A DNA stretch of 64,000 nucleotides. Origin: Micropterix aruncella. Lineage: Eukaryota; Arthropoda; Insecta; Lepidoptera; Micropterigidae. The translations under genes and the position numbers were made by a program. This document shows positions 18,617-29,500 of this stretch, in pieces; the stretch's first letter is position 1; the number at the start of each line of letters is the position of its first letter. The DNA lies in NCBI GenBank assembly GCA_944548615.1, contig OX155963.1:19524261-19588260 (forward strand). Reading direction: 5' to 3'. The notes below the pieces were generated by a model, which searched no databases, was not told the origin of the DNA, and worked only from the letters and a program-made list of their open reading frames with translations.

Positions 18617-18662
18617 TTTTTCGAGATGAAGACGGAAATTTATTTATTTATTTATTTATTAA
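18617..18662 (+). repeat. Family C fragment running into (ATTT)n
   Basis: Contains TTTTTTCGAGATGAAGACGG, identical to the family C segment at about 26269, followed by a short (ATTT)n run. Confidence 0.55.
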
Positions 18663-18902
18663 TTTACAATAACTTTATATATGTCATATACACACCATTA
18701 ACATAATATGGTTGAGTTGGGAGAGATTGAGCACATCCTATGGTGAAAATGTTTATCCGCATTCCTAACTAGGTCAGAGACCCGTATTTAGGGATGCTGA
18801 TTTTTGTTTAATGGTATCGACGAGCTGACTCTTTTGATATTATGAACTTACGTTGCATTGCATAATACATAAGAATATATACATATATACATACACATAC
18901 AT

Positions 18903-19205
<303 letters not shown>

Positions 19206-19261
19206 CCTACACATATATATAAATAAGCAAATAATACATGAGATTTGATATTAGTTAAATA

Positions 19262-19720
19262 TCCATGTTGAGCCCCTATCTGTAAGTGTGTACTCCTCCA
19301 CGATAGCGCTCAAACGATGAATTCGATTGAGCTGAAATTTGGAATGCAATCATTTGGTCATGGCGAGAGTTGAAAAGATTGTGATTAAAATCGGTCCACC
19401 GGGGGGATATATCAATCTCGAAATATTGGACTTAGAGACTTGAAAATTGGTACATAAATGCCATGTTGGGTTGATTGGAATGTCTCATATACAATCTACG
19501 CTAATAATAATAAAATTCCGCCATATATTTTTATTAAATGTTACCGCTTAAAATTTAACCTCCAGAGGCTCGCTGAAAAAAGAATCGCGCCGCCGGAGGC
19601 GGTTGTGTAACATAACCGAAACGGATTCGTCCGCCAGCCGAGATTAATATTCAGATAAAATCAGTCCTTGGCTATTCGCTGGGAACGTCTTGCGGTGTCA
19701 CAACCGATTTTTTTTTAAAT
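19262..19720 (+). mobile_element. Family C repeat, near-complete copy
   Basis: Carries the family landmarks in order: CCTCCACGATAGCGCTCAAA, GATTGAGCTGAAATTTGG, TCATGGCGAGAGTTGAAAAG, ATCTCGAAATATTGGACTTA, GGCGGTTGTG, TTAATATTCAGATAAA, and the end motif CTTGCGGTGTCACAACCG. No open frame. This uninterrupted copy is the reference for the one split by family D at 26562. Confidence 0.7.
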
Positions 19721-19737
19721 GTTGAGACATACCGCTG

Positions 19738-19990
19738 ATCGCCCCGCTCGACACTGTGGCCGCGGCCGCTATTGTCGGCGACAACCTGTCAGAGGGAGCG
19801 CGTACGATCCGGTTATGAGATGCGACATTTCCAAGGAGGGTAGAAAAAATCCGTTGCAGCCGTTAAAATGGAACACAGACGCGTAGCTCTCTCTCGCTCC
19901 GCCGCATCGGCGCGTCCCTATCTCGCGCACTAGTTTTAATTGCATTGCATCCACCATTTCTCGTGATCGCTTTTATAGGGAGTGGTGACA
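19738..19990 (-). other. GC-rich block with a TATA-like motif
   Basis: A CpG-rich island in AT-rich DNA. On the minus strand TATAAAAG (about 19971-19978) lies some 13 bp before an ATG that opens a 62-codon frame (19769-19957). The spacing is too short for the ATG to lie downstream of a normal start site. A promoter or a repeat fragment are both possible; I cannot decide. Confidence 0.25.
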
Positions 19991-20249
19991 CTAGACGAAG
20001 CGGGAGAAGTTTTCGAAAGACAAACCTATATATACAGATTGTTTCTTTTGTTTTATTTATTAAACTATTTTGATAAACCGATTTTGAATAAAATATAACG
20101 AAGCCCTAGTCTTACCTACCGGAGATTATGATATGCTAATATAATATTGACCATATTATTATATATAAACAGCAGTTGTATTGGTTAAGATTAGTCGACA
20201 CAGAAAGTCACCTTCTTGATAATGTTTACAAAAAGAATAAAACGTAGGG

Positions 20250-20682
20250 TAATGGGGCCTAAAGCGGGCATAGGGCCTAAAGCGGGCACCGTCGTGTATA
20301 CAATCATTAAAAAAACATACTCTAGTACCGCGAGGGTAAAGCCAGCGCCCCTGTCAGCTTACTGAAGTCATCCTGTCCGCCTGCGAGTACGCGTTTAAAA
20401 TCTGTCCAAAAAAATGTTTTCATAGGATTTTTTTACAAAATTTCGAGGTATCTTACTTGTGGTTACTCTATTGTTGTAGTATTTATGTTATTATTACAAC
20501 TCATTCGTTATTGAGTGTTTATCTGATTGTGATTTGGTTGTATTTACTTTTACTTTTTTACCAAACATTATTCAAAAGCCTCAAATCAAGCTTCTCAAGA
20601 TAAGAAATAAATTTCTGTATACCATTCCTATGAAAAATAATATACCTTTCTCTTAAGGGACCCGCTTTGGGCCCCCTTTCCT
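20250..20682. mobile_element. Candidate TIR element 'GGGGCCTAAAGCGGG'
   Basis: GGGGCCTAAAGCGGGC, immediately repeated once in tandem, faces GGACCCGCTTTGGGCCCCC about 400 bp later in inverted orientation. The interior has no coding potential. Boundaries are inferred from the inverted pair alone. Confidence 0.4.
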
Positions 20683-21789
20683 TAATTAATGCTAATATAA
20701 TATGTATGTATCTATATACTTACTCGTATCTTTTATACGTATATTTCTTAAATTATTTTAAAGCTATTTTTATTTTTTTTTGTTTTTCGTGTATTTATCA
20801 ATATTGTTTTTATATTTAGAGGATTTTTTGCAATAAATAAGAGATTAGCTACTTTTATCTTCATTTTCCATAAAAAGAGGGGCGAGTAGCCATTAATTTT
20901 GTATCTGTCTAGTGCTATGTTTATGTTGAACATAAATTCTGAATTCGTCAGCCTCAGATAACGAACTATCATTCTGTAAATAAATAATACATTAACTGGT
21001 AATATGCCAGCAATAATTGAAAAGTCCTGTTTCATCGTGCCTGAATTTAGGTATAATATCATCTAGAACTATCATTTTTAAAATTCAGTGTTGTAGGGAT
21101 ATGATGCGAGATATGTAACATTTAAAAGTGTTGCCGTATGTTGTTATTTCGTAAGCAATAATAGATTCGACTAGTAGGGCAAAATATAGACTTCTTATCT
21201 GGTTGTATTTAAGAATGTGTTTTAAGTGGTAGATTTTTATAATTATTTCTATAAGTCTTATGCAGACGTTGTTAATTTGCACTTCCCAGTTACATTTATG
21301 TATGTCTCAAATGGAGTGTTCTAACTTCCGGAAATTTTCAATATTTGTAGTAGGTAACTAACAAAGAGAGACAAACAGTTTGTTTGCGGTGAATTGTTTT
21401 ATTAAAAAACTGAATCCATTATGCAGAAAAAAAAACGACGAAAACCATTTCCGTTGCTATAAATCTATTTAAAATCAAGATTTTTCGATGAAACAAATAA
21501 CATAAACCAAATCTTTAACAAGCAAAATTCGAGGAAGTGAAACCAAGACACCAACACATCTAATCATTAGCCGGCAACCGTAAACAATGGTTTTAAAAAA
21601 CAAGGCGGTTCACATCAACTTGTCACGATATAAAGCCTCTAGCTATGCAGGTGATAAAAGTTTATATTGTGGAATAACGCGTCGCTCGACTCGTGACAAT
21701 CGAAATTTATTTTCAAAACCGTAAAACGAATTGAATTATATTAACGGGATGTGATCCCGAACTTCAGCCACAGTTTCCATAGGCGAGTT
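20683..21789. other. Unassigned AT-rich DNA
   Basis: Two minus-strand frames (20748-21062, 21085-21282) exceed 60 codons but are rich in Ile, Asn and Lys without motifs, as expected by chance in this composition. Confidence 0.4.
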
Positions 21790-22105
21790 GTCGTCTGAAA
21801 AGCGTTTTTAGCCTTTTGCTTTCCCGGCAGAGGGAAAGCATTTTGAACGCACTTCTATGTATTTTGGTGTCTGTGTCTGTTTGTGTATTCCTTCACGATA
21901 GCGCCCAAACGCTTCATTTGATTGAGCTGAAATCGGCATTCATGCATCATTTGATCATGGCAAGAGTTGAAATGATTGTTGTTGAAATCAGCCTACCAGG
22001 GGGCGATGGGGGGGGGGGGGGTGTTGGCGGGGGGATGTAGGCGGCACGCAAAGGAGGGGGGAACTTATCCGCTTGCCAGGAAAGTCTTGGGGGTAACACA
22101 ACCGA
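21790..22105 (+). mobile_element. Family C repeat, shortened copy
   Basis: CCTTCACGATAGCGCCCAAA, ATTGAGCTGAAATCGG and TCATGGCAAGAGTTGAAA are followed directly by a G-run block (G13 and GGCGGGGGG) and the end motif CCAGGAAAGTCTTGGGGG. The middle of the family is deleted. Confidence 0.7.
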
Positions 22106-22184
22106 GTGCGAAGAATGAGAAGACCATTGGATATTCGATATATTGAAAAATATCCACTCTCAATAGCGATACATCGATAATGGG

Positions 22185-22280
22185 ATTTCATTTCACATTC
22201 CACTCTAGCGTATTGTCCTGTCTCGTTCACAAGAACTAATTTCCGATTTTACTTCACGAAGAAAGGCAATCGGGCCCATA
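22185..22280. mobile_element. MITE family B, right-end fragment
   Basis: Matches the right third of copy 1: TTTCATTTCACATTCCACTC, CTAGCGTATTG, and the terminus CAATCGGGCCCAT. The left part is missing. Confidence 0.65.
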
Positions 22281-23029
22281 TGTAACTAATAATATCGATA
22301 TTTTTAATATCGCGCATTTTTATTTGGTAGGATGATTTTACTAGCAGAGTAAAACAATCATATTAAAACTTATATAAAAACACTCATGTGAATGAGAAAC
22401 ATTAGATAAAATAAGCAACATTTTTACATTGATGAAATCAATTCTCTCTGCTACATTCCTTTAAAATTATACGGTTTTTATTTAATTGAATGTTACCGGC
22501 ATATTAATGAATTTAAAATGTCGTTGTGCTTCACGAGCGCCCGGCGTCTATCGCAAAGCACAGTTTAATAATTACTACAGTTGTTTCACCACGCTTTCCA
22601 TTCGTCTGTGTTGTCACTTTTGAAAATAAAGGTAGGTAGATAGATAGCCATGCACTAATAAGAATTAACCAGTAGGTATTTATATTTCGGAAGGTTATTT
22701 GAGTAATCCGTAGAAATGTCACAGCGGAAGCTAGGAAAATTCTACCTTATTCTTAAAATATTGTATACTTAGAAGTAAAACCATATATTGGGCACAGTAT
22801 ACCAAACAGTAGCTTTACTATCGAGCTACGGGCATTGCGGACAGAGGGTGCGAGGAATGTGGGCAGAGGAGTACGTCTCGACGACCGCCGCCTTTGGTTA
22901 ACATTACGCGCAGTTTTAAAGGCTGGGGACTCTTTCGAACGTTTGGGGCCGTGTAGCTGACATCTGGCGCCATATCCGAGCTCTTAAGACTCGTGTCGTA
23001 TTCGCTTCTATTTTAATTTCAATTCTACA
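22281..23029. other. Unassigned DNA
   Basis: No supported gene. A GC-richer patch at 22820-23000 may belong to an unrecognised repeat. Confidence 0.35.
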
Positions 23030-23185
23030 CATCTGGTAGTGAGGGCGCAAGGCTGCCTGCTGGGCTAACTTCCCGGGCCACGCGGTAAGGCGTTAGTCTT
23101 TCTCGGGCTAGTCGGCTTAGCTAGATGGTGGACTGTATTCGTCCCCAAGTCTACGCTCACTCCAGGCTAAAAGAACGATTACATA
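23030..23185 (-). mobile_element. Family D repeat, copy 3, first part
   Basis: Matches copy 2 almost base for base (GTAGTGAGGGCGCAAGGCTG, GCGGTAAGGCGTTAGTC, AAAAGAACGATTACATATCG). It stops at the left edge of a LINE and resumes at 24073. Confidence 0.75.
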
Positions 23186-24072
23186 TCGTTGGTCTCATGT
23201 TTTGGGGAATGGCGGAAAATTCGGTAAGAATCTTTAGACTTCAAAAAAGAGGGATTCGCAATTTATTTACCATATCATCGCTAGCATCTTGCAGGCCGTA
23301 TTTCGTGGAATCTGGTATCATGACAATGTATGCCGCTTATATATACCAGGGTGTTATGTACGCACGAAAAAATATCAGCACCACTCCAACAAATTCGGAT
23401 GTTCATTCGCACAACACGCGAAACAATCAAGACTTGCGTCCTTGCAAAGTGCGACTAAGTAAGGTTAGAAATAGTTTCCTGTATCAGTCCAATATATTTT
23501 ATAACAAGATTCCATTGTGCTCCAGGGGTCTTGGAGACGTTCAATTTAAGAGCAAGGTCCAGGATATGCTTATTAAGAATCCAATGTATGCTGTTAAGGG
23601 CTTTGAGAGTATTGATTTTCCTAATCTTCCATAATTATTTATATTACATTCTCTTCTTATTTTTATTTTTTTTTTATTTTCTAATTTTGATTATTTACAT
23701 TACTAAATACAATCATTAATTATCAAAGATGGATTATAATATAAAAAATTATATTGACCATTTCTATTGCGACATTGTTATTGATTTAATTTTATATTTT
23801 TTATAATTTTAATTTTACTGTTTTAAACCGACTCTTCGTTTTTATATTTTGACTATCTGCAGTATTTAAGCAGCTCCAATTATTTAAAAAGAGATCTTAA
23901 ATCTTTATTTTAAATTGAAATATTAATTGTTTTACAATAAAAAAATAATACCCGATATTTAAAAAAATAATTATACCACTTAAGGTATAATACCAGTTAT
24001 TCAACTTGACTATACCAAGAGTAGGTAGGGATTCCTACCAACTGGATTATTTAAAAAAATTATATATAAAAA
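23186..24072 (+). mobile_element. 5'-truncated jockey-like LINE inside family D
   Basis: Begins in the C-terminal part of a reverse transcriptase and ends in an A-rich tail (TTTAAAAAAATTATATATAA). The flanking family D sequence is continuous across it, which fixes the insertion. A related 3' end with the 'GGTAGGAATTCCTAC' block lies on the minus strand near 54150-54290. Confidence 0.75.
23188..23634 (+). pseudogene. LINE reverse transcriptase, C-terminal fragment
   Basis: The open frame carries the C-terminal signature of jockey/CR1-clade LINE reverse transcriptases. It starts at 'GLMFWG', then 'VRIFRLQKRGIRN' (usual form v.k.LQKR.iR), 'SCRPYFVESGIMTM', 'YIYQGVMYARKN', 'HNTRNNQDLR' and 'NKIPL', and ends at a natural stop. 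The catalytic palm and the endonuclease are absent because the copy is 5'-truncated. The frame extends upstream into family D, which is an accident of the insertion. The encoded fragment would have no enzymatic activity. The known enzyme copies LINE RNA into DNA at a nicked target. Confidence 0.85.
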
Positions 24073-24105
24073 ATACCTACCTGGAGTGACGGGTTCACCC
24101 GTTGT
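24073..24105 (-). mobile_element. Family D repeat, copy 3, second part
   Basis: GGAGTGACGGGTTCACCCG and GTTGTAGATGACAAC are the terminal sequence of family D, resuming after the LINE. The short AT.CCT repeat around the junction may be the LINE target duplication. Confidence 0.7.
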
Positions 24106-24326
24106 AGATGACAACACCCCACCGTGCAAGGTGTATCGATACAAAGTTGTTTGCCCTAGAACAAGTTTTCACTTAGTTGGGCGACATGGGACCGATCTTC
24201 ACTATAAGCGTGACACAACTTGCTGTGGGTTTATCATTTTTTAAAGCTACATTTTATTCATTGCTATCGCATAGTACCTCAGTTTCAAACCGTTGTTGCA
24301 AACCGCTGTACATTACTATACTAAAT

Positions 24327-24484
24327 AAAAGGGGACATGATAAATAGGTTATAAAACGAATTTACCACGTGATTTTTGTAGCACCTTACGATTTGGCGAT
24401 ATCTACCCTGGGCAGCGGCTGCTATGCCCGAAATCGGATGCTGCAAAATTCACGCAGTGCATTCGTTTTTAAAAGGGGACATGA
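24327..24484. mobile_element. Fold-back element E, copy 2
   Basis: A 130-bp imperfect palindrome (left arm AAAACGAATTTACCACGTGA; right arm, inverted, AAAACGAATGCACTGCGTGA) is flanked by a perfect 14-bp direct repeat AAAAGGGGACATGA (24327-24340 and 24471-24484). Homologous to 28325-28533. No coding capacity. Confidence 0.7.
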
Positions 24485-24605
24485 ACTATCCTTTGAATAG
24501 CTCCGACTGGTGAGGTTACTGGGGTTTTTGGAAATGTATGCTGAAAAGCATTTAAATAAAATACAAATCAATAAATTTAAATAATGTAAAACTACCGAAA
24601 TTGCA

Positions 24606-24821
24606 ATGCGGGACCGAGCCCTTCCGAGCGTGCCTGTTTGCATACTGATTTTTATATGGCAAACTGGTACGCTCTACTCCTTCTTCGCCACATACCCGTC
24701 ACTGTCCCGAGCCGACATAATACTGTATCCTTATAATACCGTGCGCATAGCTAGGCCTCGTATAGTAAGTCGTAAATCTTTTGTCACTGTGTCGAGCGCG
24801 GCTGATAAACGGCTCACATAA
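24606..24821 (+). other. Unclassified open frame
   Basis: A 71-codon plus-strand frame with a hydrophobic N-terminal portion (PSVPVCILIFIWQTG) but no family resemblance. It starts next to fold-back element E. Probably fortuitous. Confidence 0.12.
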
Positions 24822-24962
24822 TGAACTGTGAAATTGGTCTTTCTTCTAAAACTCTACGAACTGGCGGCGATCCGGCAGCGTCTTATTTACGATGAGTTGT
24901 TTAATTTTCTTCAATTCAGTTTTATGGGGCAGTTAGAATGGCTGGAAATAAGATGTTTCATG

Positions 24963-25461
24963 ATTGACTATCTGCAGGATGAAAGTAAAGGTGTGACGTG
25001 ATACCTATAAACAGGCACTGGTATTGTAATATATTGGAAATTAAAATTTTTTTTACTCTTTTGATATTTTTAGTCATCAATTGATCAACTGTTTGTCTAT
25101 ATGTAGGTAAAATTATATATATTTATTATTTGATTTTAGAATTAATTTCTATAAAATATTGATTTTGCTTACAAAAATAACAGGAACCAAATATTAAAAC
25201 CTTTACCTCATGCTAATTCTATCACTCAACTGGGACGAATCTGTTCTAGGGTGACCAGGGCTCTAATAATACAATAATTTATTTAAACGTTGTAGTAAAA
25301 TGCTCGCTAAAAACTAAAATGCCTTAAAATGTGGTCCCTAAAAAAAATCGCAGATCCGTTATAAAATCGGCATTAAAATTAGACACAAAATTCCGTTAAA
25401 TAGAGTGAGACAAATCTTAAAACTAAAAAGAAGAAAAACATAAAGTTATTAAAAAGAAAAC

Positions 25462-25538
<77 letters not shown>

Positions 25539-25810
25539 AGAGCTCTCAACTACCAATGTGTTTAAAAGCATGTTGAAGATTTTTCTGATACAAATTGCAT
25601 TTTATAATTAGTACAATTTTTCGAATACCAAATTTTTTATTAGTTAGGTAGTTAAAAGTAAGTTATGTTAATATAGTTGGGATCACGAATTTAATACAAA
25701 AAAATATGCTGTATTAAACGTATTGATTTTCTTTATTGTAATCTTGACGTATGTATGTTCCATAATATGAATAAATGACTATGACACTTTCATCCTGCAG
25801 ACAGTAAATC
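24963..25810. mobile_element. Candidate element bounded by 25-bp inverted repeats
   Basis: GATTGACTATCTGCAGGATG at 24963 and ACTTTCATCCTGCAGACAG at 25786 form a 25-bp inverted pair with two mismatches. The 850-bp interval has no coding potential and includes a GA microsatellite. Could be a degenerate TIR element. Confidence 0.35.
25465..25542 (+). repeat. (AG)n microsatellite
   Basis: About 34 AG units ending in GGGAGGGAG. Polypurine, able to form a triplex. Confidence 0.95.
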
Positions 25811-26257
25811 AAGAAACGATTATTTGATCTATAATAGAATGCAATGAAGCCTTACGCATTCCATTTTAAAGGCCGGCAGTTTGGAACTCCGCAAAATAAA
25901 AGCACGCAGTCGCACAATGCAAAAATATTACTATGAGTATAAAGTTTATACCTACTTGAGTAATTAAATATTATATTAAAATTACTTTTCCCATCCACCG
26001 ACCGACAAGGAGGAAAATTATTGTGAATCAGAATCAGAATGAATGTATTTGCCCGTTTCATGTTATACATTTTGTGTTATAAGTTTGAACATGCACTCGG
26101 GTGTGTCAGCTAACTACGAACATCACCAGTAGATGCGCAAGCATTCTGAGTGGTGCCTCCACGAGAGACGATCTCAGTCCCGCAGGTTTATTCGTGGACT
26201 GATTTTACTATGTTCTTACGATCTAAGTTATATGTACAACTTACGAGCTATGAAAGC

Positions 26258-26561
26258 GCTAAAATGTTTTTTCGAGATGAAGACGGAAATATTTATTTTG
26301 AGCCTCTTGAGATGATTTTGACCATTCCCAGATTGAAGTCTGTCTGTGTGTATTCCTCCACGATAGCGCCCAAACGCCTAATTCGATTGAGCTGAAATTG
26401 TGTATGCAGGCATCATACGGTCATGGCAAGGGTTGAAAAGGGTGAAGTTGTTGGTGAAATTAGTCCAACAGGGACGCACTAGCCATAGAGACTTGAAAAG
26501 AGATTTGAAATTTAGTACACATTGTACAATTTTGGTTGGAATACCTCAGATACAAGCTACA
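26258..26561 (+). mobile_element. Family C repeat, part left of the family D insertion
   Basis: TTTTTTCGAGATGAAGACGG, CCTCCACGATAGCGCCCAAA, GATTGAGCTGAAATTG and 'TCATGGCAAGGGTTGAAAAG' are in family order, reading up to 'ATACAAGCTACA', where family D begins. The sequence resumes at 27227. Confidence 0.75.
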
Positions 26562-27226
26562 ACTTGCGGTGTCAACTACAACGGGCGAGCCCGTTACCAC
26601 AGGACGTTTTAACGATTTTCTCGTTCTATCGCCCTGCAGTGAACGTAGAAGACTTTGGACAGAACAAATCTAACGTCCAGCTACGTCACAACCCGCAAGA
26701 AGCCAACGCCTTACCGCGAGATAGCCAGTGTTACCTGGCGGGCCGACCCTCGCGCCCGTGCTTCCAATTGTGACCAGATTTCTCCGGTCTCTCGATTGGT
26801 TCCGAGTTCGAGGTCGCTTGCGCGGTCCTCTCCCTTACGAAGCGGTGAAACGGTGTGCACCGAATCTGTCGCGGACCAAGGCGTCCTTTGCCCGACTCTG
26901 AACCGGGATCGGATGGCCAATGGTCATTTCAAGAGCAGTCGCCGTAAGGTAGGCAACCACCCCCGCTCTATAGGAAACAATACAGTTCCCAGACTCCCCC
27001 GACTGTTAGTCGTAGAGCACAGTCGATTGGCTTGCGCCGCTCGGTGCGCAGACCGTCCAGGACCGCCAGAGGTTTGATTGCCAGGGGAGACTGGTTGACC
27101 CAGTGTCCTACCCAGGTTCGCACCCCATGCGTGGAGGCCATCGGATGGGTGTTGACCCGTGAGTGTGACGGACCCTGAACACATGGGTCATCGTGGCCAC
27201 CTCATCATGGGCCCATTAGCTCCCCG
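26562..27226 (+). mobile_element. Family D repeat, copy 4 (complete, with target duplication)
   Basis: 665 bp running from 'TGTCAACTACAACGGGCG' to 'GGGCCCATTAGCTCCCCG'. Perfect 8-bp direct repeats AAGCTACA flank it (26554-26561 and 27227-27234), and removal of one copy plus the insert restores an uninterrupted family C sequence. There are no terminal inverted repeats and no poly-A. Long open frames occur on both strands (140 codons plus, 69-86 minus) and are shared by other copies, but I recognise no domain. The landmark 'CGCTCTATAGGAAACA' sits near the middle. Class unknown. Confidence 0.85.
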
Positions 27227-27234
27227 AAGCTACA

Positions 27235-27475
27235 GTAATAATATTTAAATTCAGCCATACCTACATTCTAATCAAATATTAAAGCCATCTATTGACGCTT
27301 GGCCGAGAAACTAACTCCGCCGTCCGAGGCGGTTGCAACGAAATCCAACCGGGTTCGTCCGCAGGCCGAGAGACGACACTTTTCGATTTATTATAAAATT
27401 AATATTCAGATAAAGTCGGTCATTCGCTACTTTCCGGCAAAGTTTTGGGGTGACACAAAACTTTTTTTAAATATA
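27235..27475 (+). mobile_element. Family C repeat, part right of the family D insertion
   Basis: GTAATAATATTTAAATTC continues the family C sequence. It is followed by GAGGCGGTTGCAACG, 'GGGTTCGTCCGCAGGCCGAG', TTAATATTCAGATAAAG and the end motif GGCAAAGTTTTGGGGTGAC. Confidence 0.75.
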
Positions 27476-28312
27476 TTCTGCAACGTCAAATTAAACACGA
27501 CATTTCGATTATGCAGGCTGGCATACACATAGTTCTTGCTTAGATGTGACCTATCGTTGATATTATTTGTCGTCATGCTTGCAGTGTGTTGAAGTATTTT
27601 TGGCAGCTGTTATTTAATTAAGAGTCACTTGCCCGGAAGCTAGGAAGTATAAGCCAATAATTTTTGGGTCAACTAAACAGCTGCTTTATGCGGAATTTCA
27701 CATCTGCGTTAATTTTATCCAATTTTTAAATGACTGTTACCGGTGTTTAACTGACGATAAGTAGCCAGTAGTACCATCTGCCAACCGATCTTGCCCATAT
27801 TTTTCTTGAAATATTTATTTAGTTTTAGTTAGTGGGCATGTATTAAGCGATACATTGGTCTGGTCAAGTCGGTTTTGTTTAACATAGCTATGAAAACCAT
27901 TTGTTTAATGTTATTATTATTATTATTATTACTATTACGTAAAGCCATTGATTATATAGTGTAGTAATCAATGGTAAAGCCTGCAAGCAAGGCATAAATG
28001 TCTAGAAATATAAGACATTCGGAAAGTACTGTAAGTCTACTTAGAATAAAAATCTGTCTATCTACGATCAAATCGAAATCTGAGTGACTTAATTTTTTGG
28101 AAAACAGCAAGTAAAACACTTTTTATAAAATACAAAATGTTTATAAATTGTTCATCTTAGTCACATTTAAAGAGTATCAAACGATATAATGACCTTAAGT
28201 AAATTGGTTGCAAAAGAGACCATTAACAACATTTTTTATTTAATTACTAACGATTCATAAAGAAAGCTATTAATCGTATATCAGTATGTTTGTTTGTGTG
28301 AGATTTAATATT
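27476..28312. other. Unassigned DNA with a short (ATT)n
   Basis: No gene recognised. (ATT)n near 27910-27935 may be a LINE tail, but no LINE body is apparent. Confidence 0.35.
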
Positions 28313-28545
28313 ATGTCTGTGCTCTAAAATCGACGACTATCGCAGTTGTTTGACATTATAAATAGGATAGAAAACGAATTTACCGCGTGAAATTTGTAGG
28401 ACCCGACGTTTTGGTGACGTTGCAGCCGCCGTTGTCTAGGGTAGTCTACCCTAGACAACGGCTGCTGCAACGTCACCGAAACGTCGGGTCCTACAAACTT
28501 CACGCGGTAAATTCGTTTTCTATCCTATTTATAATGTCTGTGCTC
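28313..28545. mobile_element. Fold-back element E, copy 1
   Basis: A near-perfect 187-bp palindrome (28352-28538; arms of about 92 bp, loop 'GTC', few mismatches) whose arms read AATAGGATAGAAAACGAATT, then GACCCGACGTTT and GACGTTGCAGCCG. A 12-bp direct repeat ATGTCTGTGCTC lies at 28313-28324 and 28534-28545. Homologous to the copy at 24327. Confidence 0.8.
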
Positions 28546-29404
28546 ATTTTAACTAGACTGATATTGGACAATTGGATATCATATTACTATAGAGACGTTG
28601 CCGAAAAAATGCAAAAATAACTCATTTTCTGAAAATTCATTTTCTTGGAAGTGGCCGACCACTGATGGTTATTTATTTGTTTTTTTTACAGTAAACGTAC
28701 AGATAGTAAATACATTTATTCATTCATTTATTTGTTCACAAAAAAAAATATACACCATTAGCGCTTAAACATAGATTGTGTTGCTTCTAACTGGGCAAAT
28801 GATAACTTCCAAATCAAAATTTTATGAATTAAATTAAGTAAATGTAAGGATTATGGATAATTCTTTTCGTGTGATATCAAAAAGACGACACATTCTGGTG
28901 AGAGGTCTATTCGACACGATATTGCGATTGCAAGCGACAACATACAATATACGAGAGCTCATCGTTAGTCGCGGTGCCACGAAATTTAACATTTGCTAGA
29001 CTAGCTAATTAATTGAAGATGTTGATGTTAGATTGCTGTTGTTATATGTTATTGTGGTTGTATTTATACTATTGCGTTGCGATTTTACACTTTGACGCCA
29101 TTGAACTGACAACGAAAGCCATCTTCTTCTTAATCTTTCATCTTGGTGGCCAGTATGCTATATCGGTATAAGCAAAGGAATATTAGAAGGAAGGTTTATA
29201 TAAAATGTTAGGACGCTGACATGAACGGCCAAACTAATAACAATATAATATTTCAATGATAATGTTTTACAATATTCATGATATCAGTTTATAAGATATC
29301 CAATTGCAAACTGTTACCTTTAATGTTTTCTTTGGCTGAACGTTTTCAAAAGCATGTAACTGACATGACACAATAATATTATACACATTCTGTAACATGT
29401 CTTC
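28546..29404. other. Unassigned DNA
   Basis: No gene or repeat that I can support. Confidence 0.4.
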
Positions 29405-29500
29405 CACACTGAGAAAAAAATATGTATGTGGGCTCCTTAAATAACGGTGTCATAAAGATGCTGCACCGTGCTTGATATTTTATGAAGCGTAATGGTGTAA
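29405..29500 (+). mobile_element. 'CACTGAGAAAA' element, left-end fragment
   Basis: CACACTGAGAAAAAAATATG matches the terminus of the 14768 element, and the interior has diverged. The right end is not found. Two overlapping minus-strand frames (29379-29665) are not convincing genes. Confidence 0.35.

Noticed and set aside
26655..27184. Family D frames as host genes
   Set aside because: They recur with the repeat in many copies, on both strands, without any known domain.
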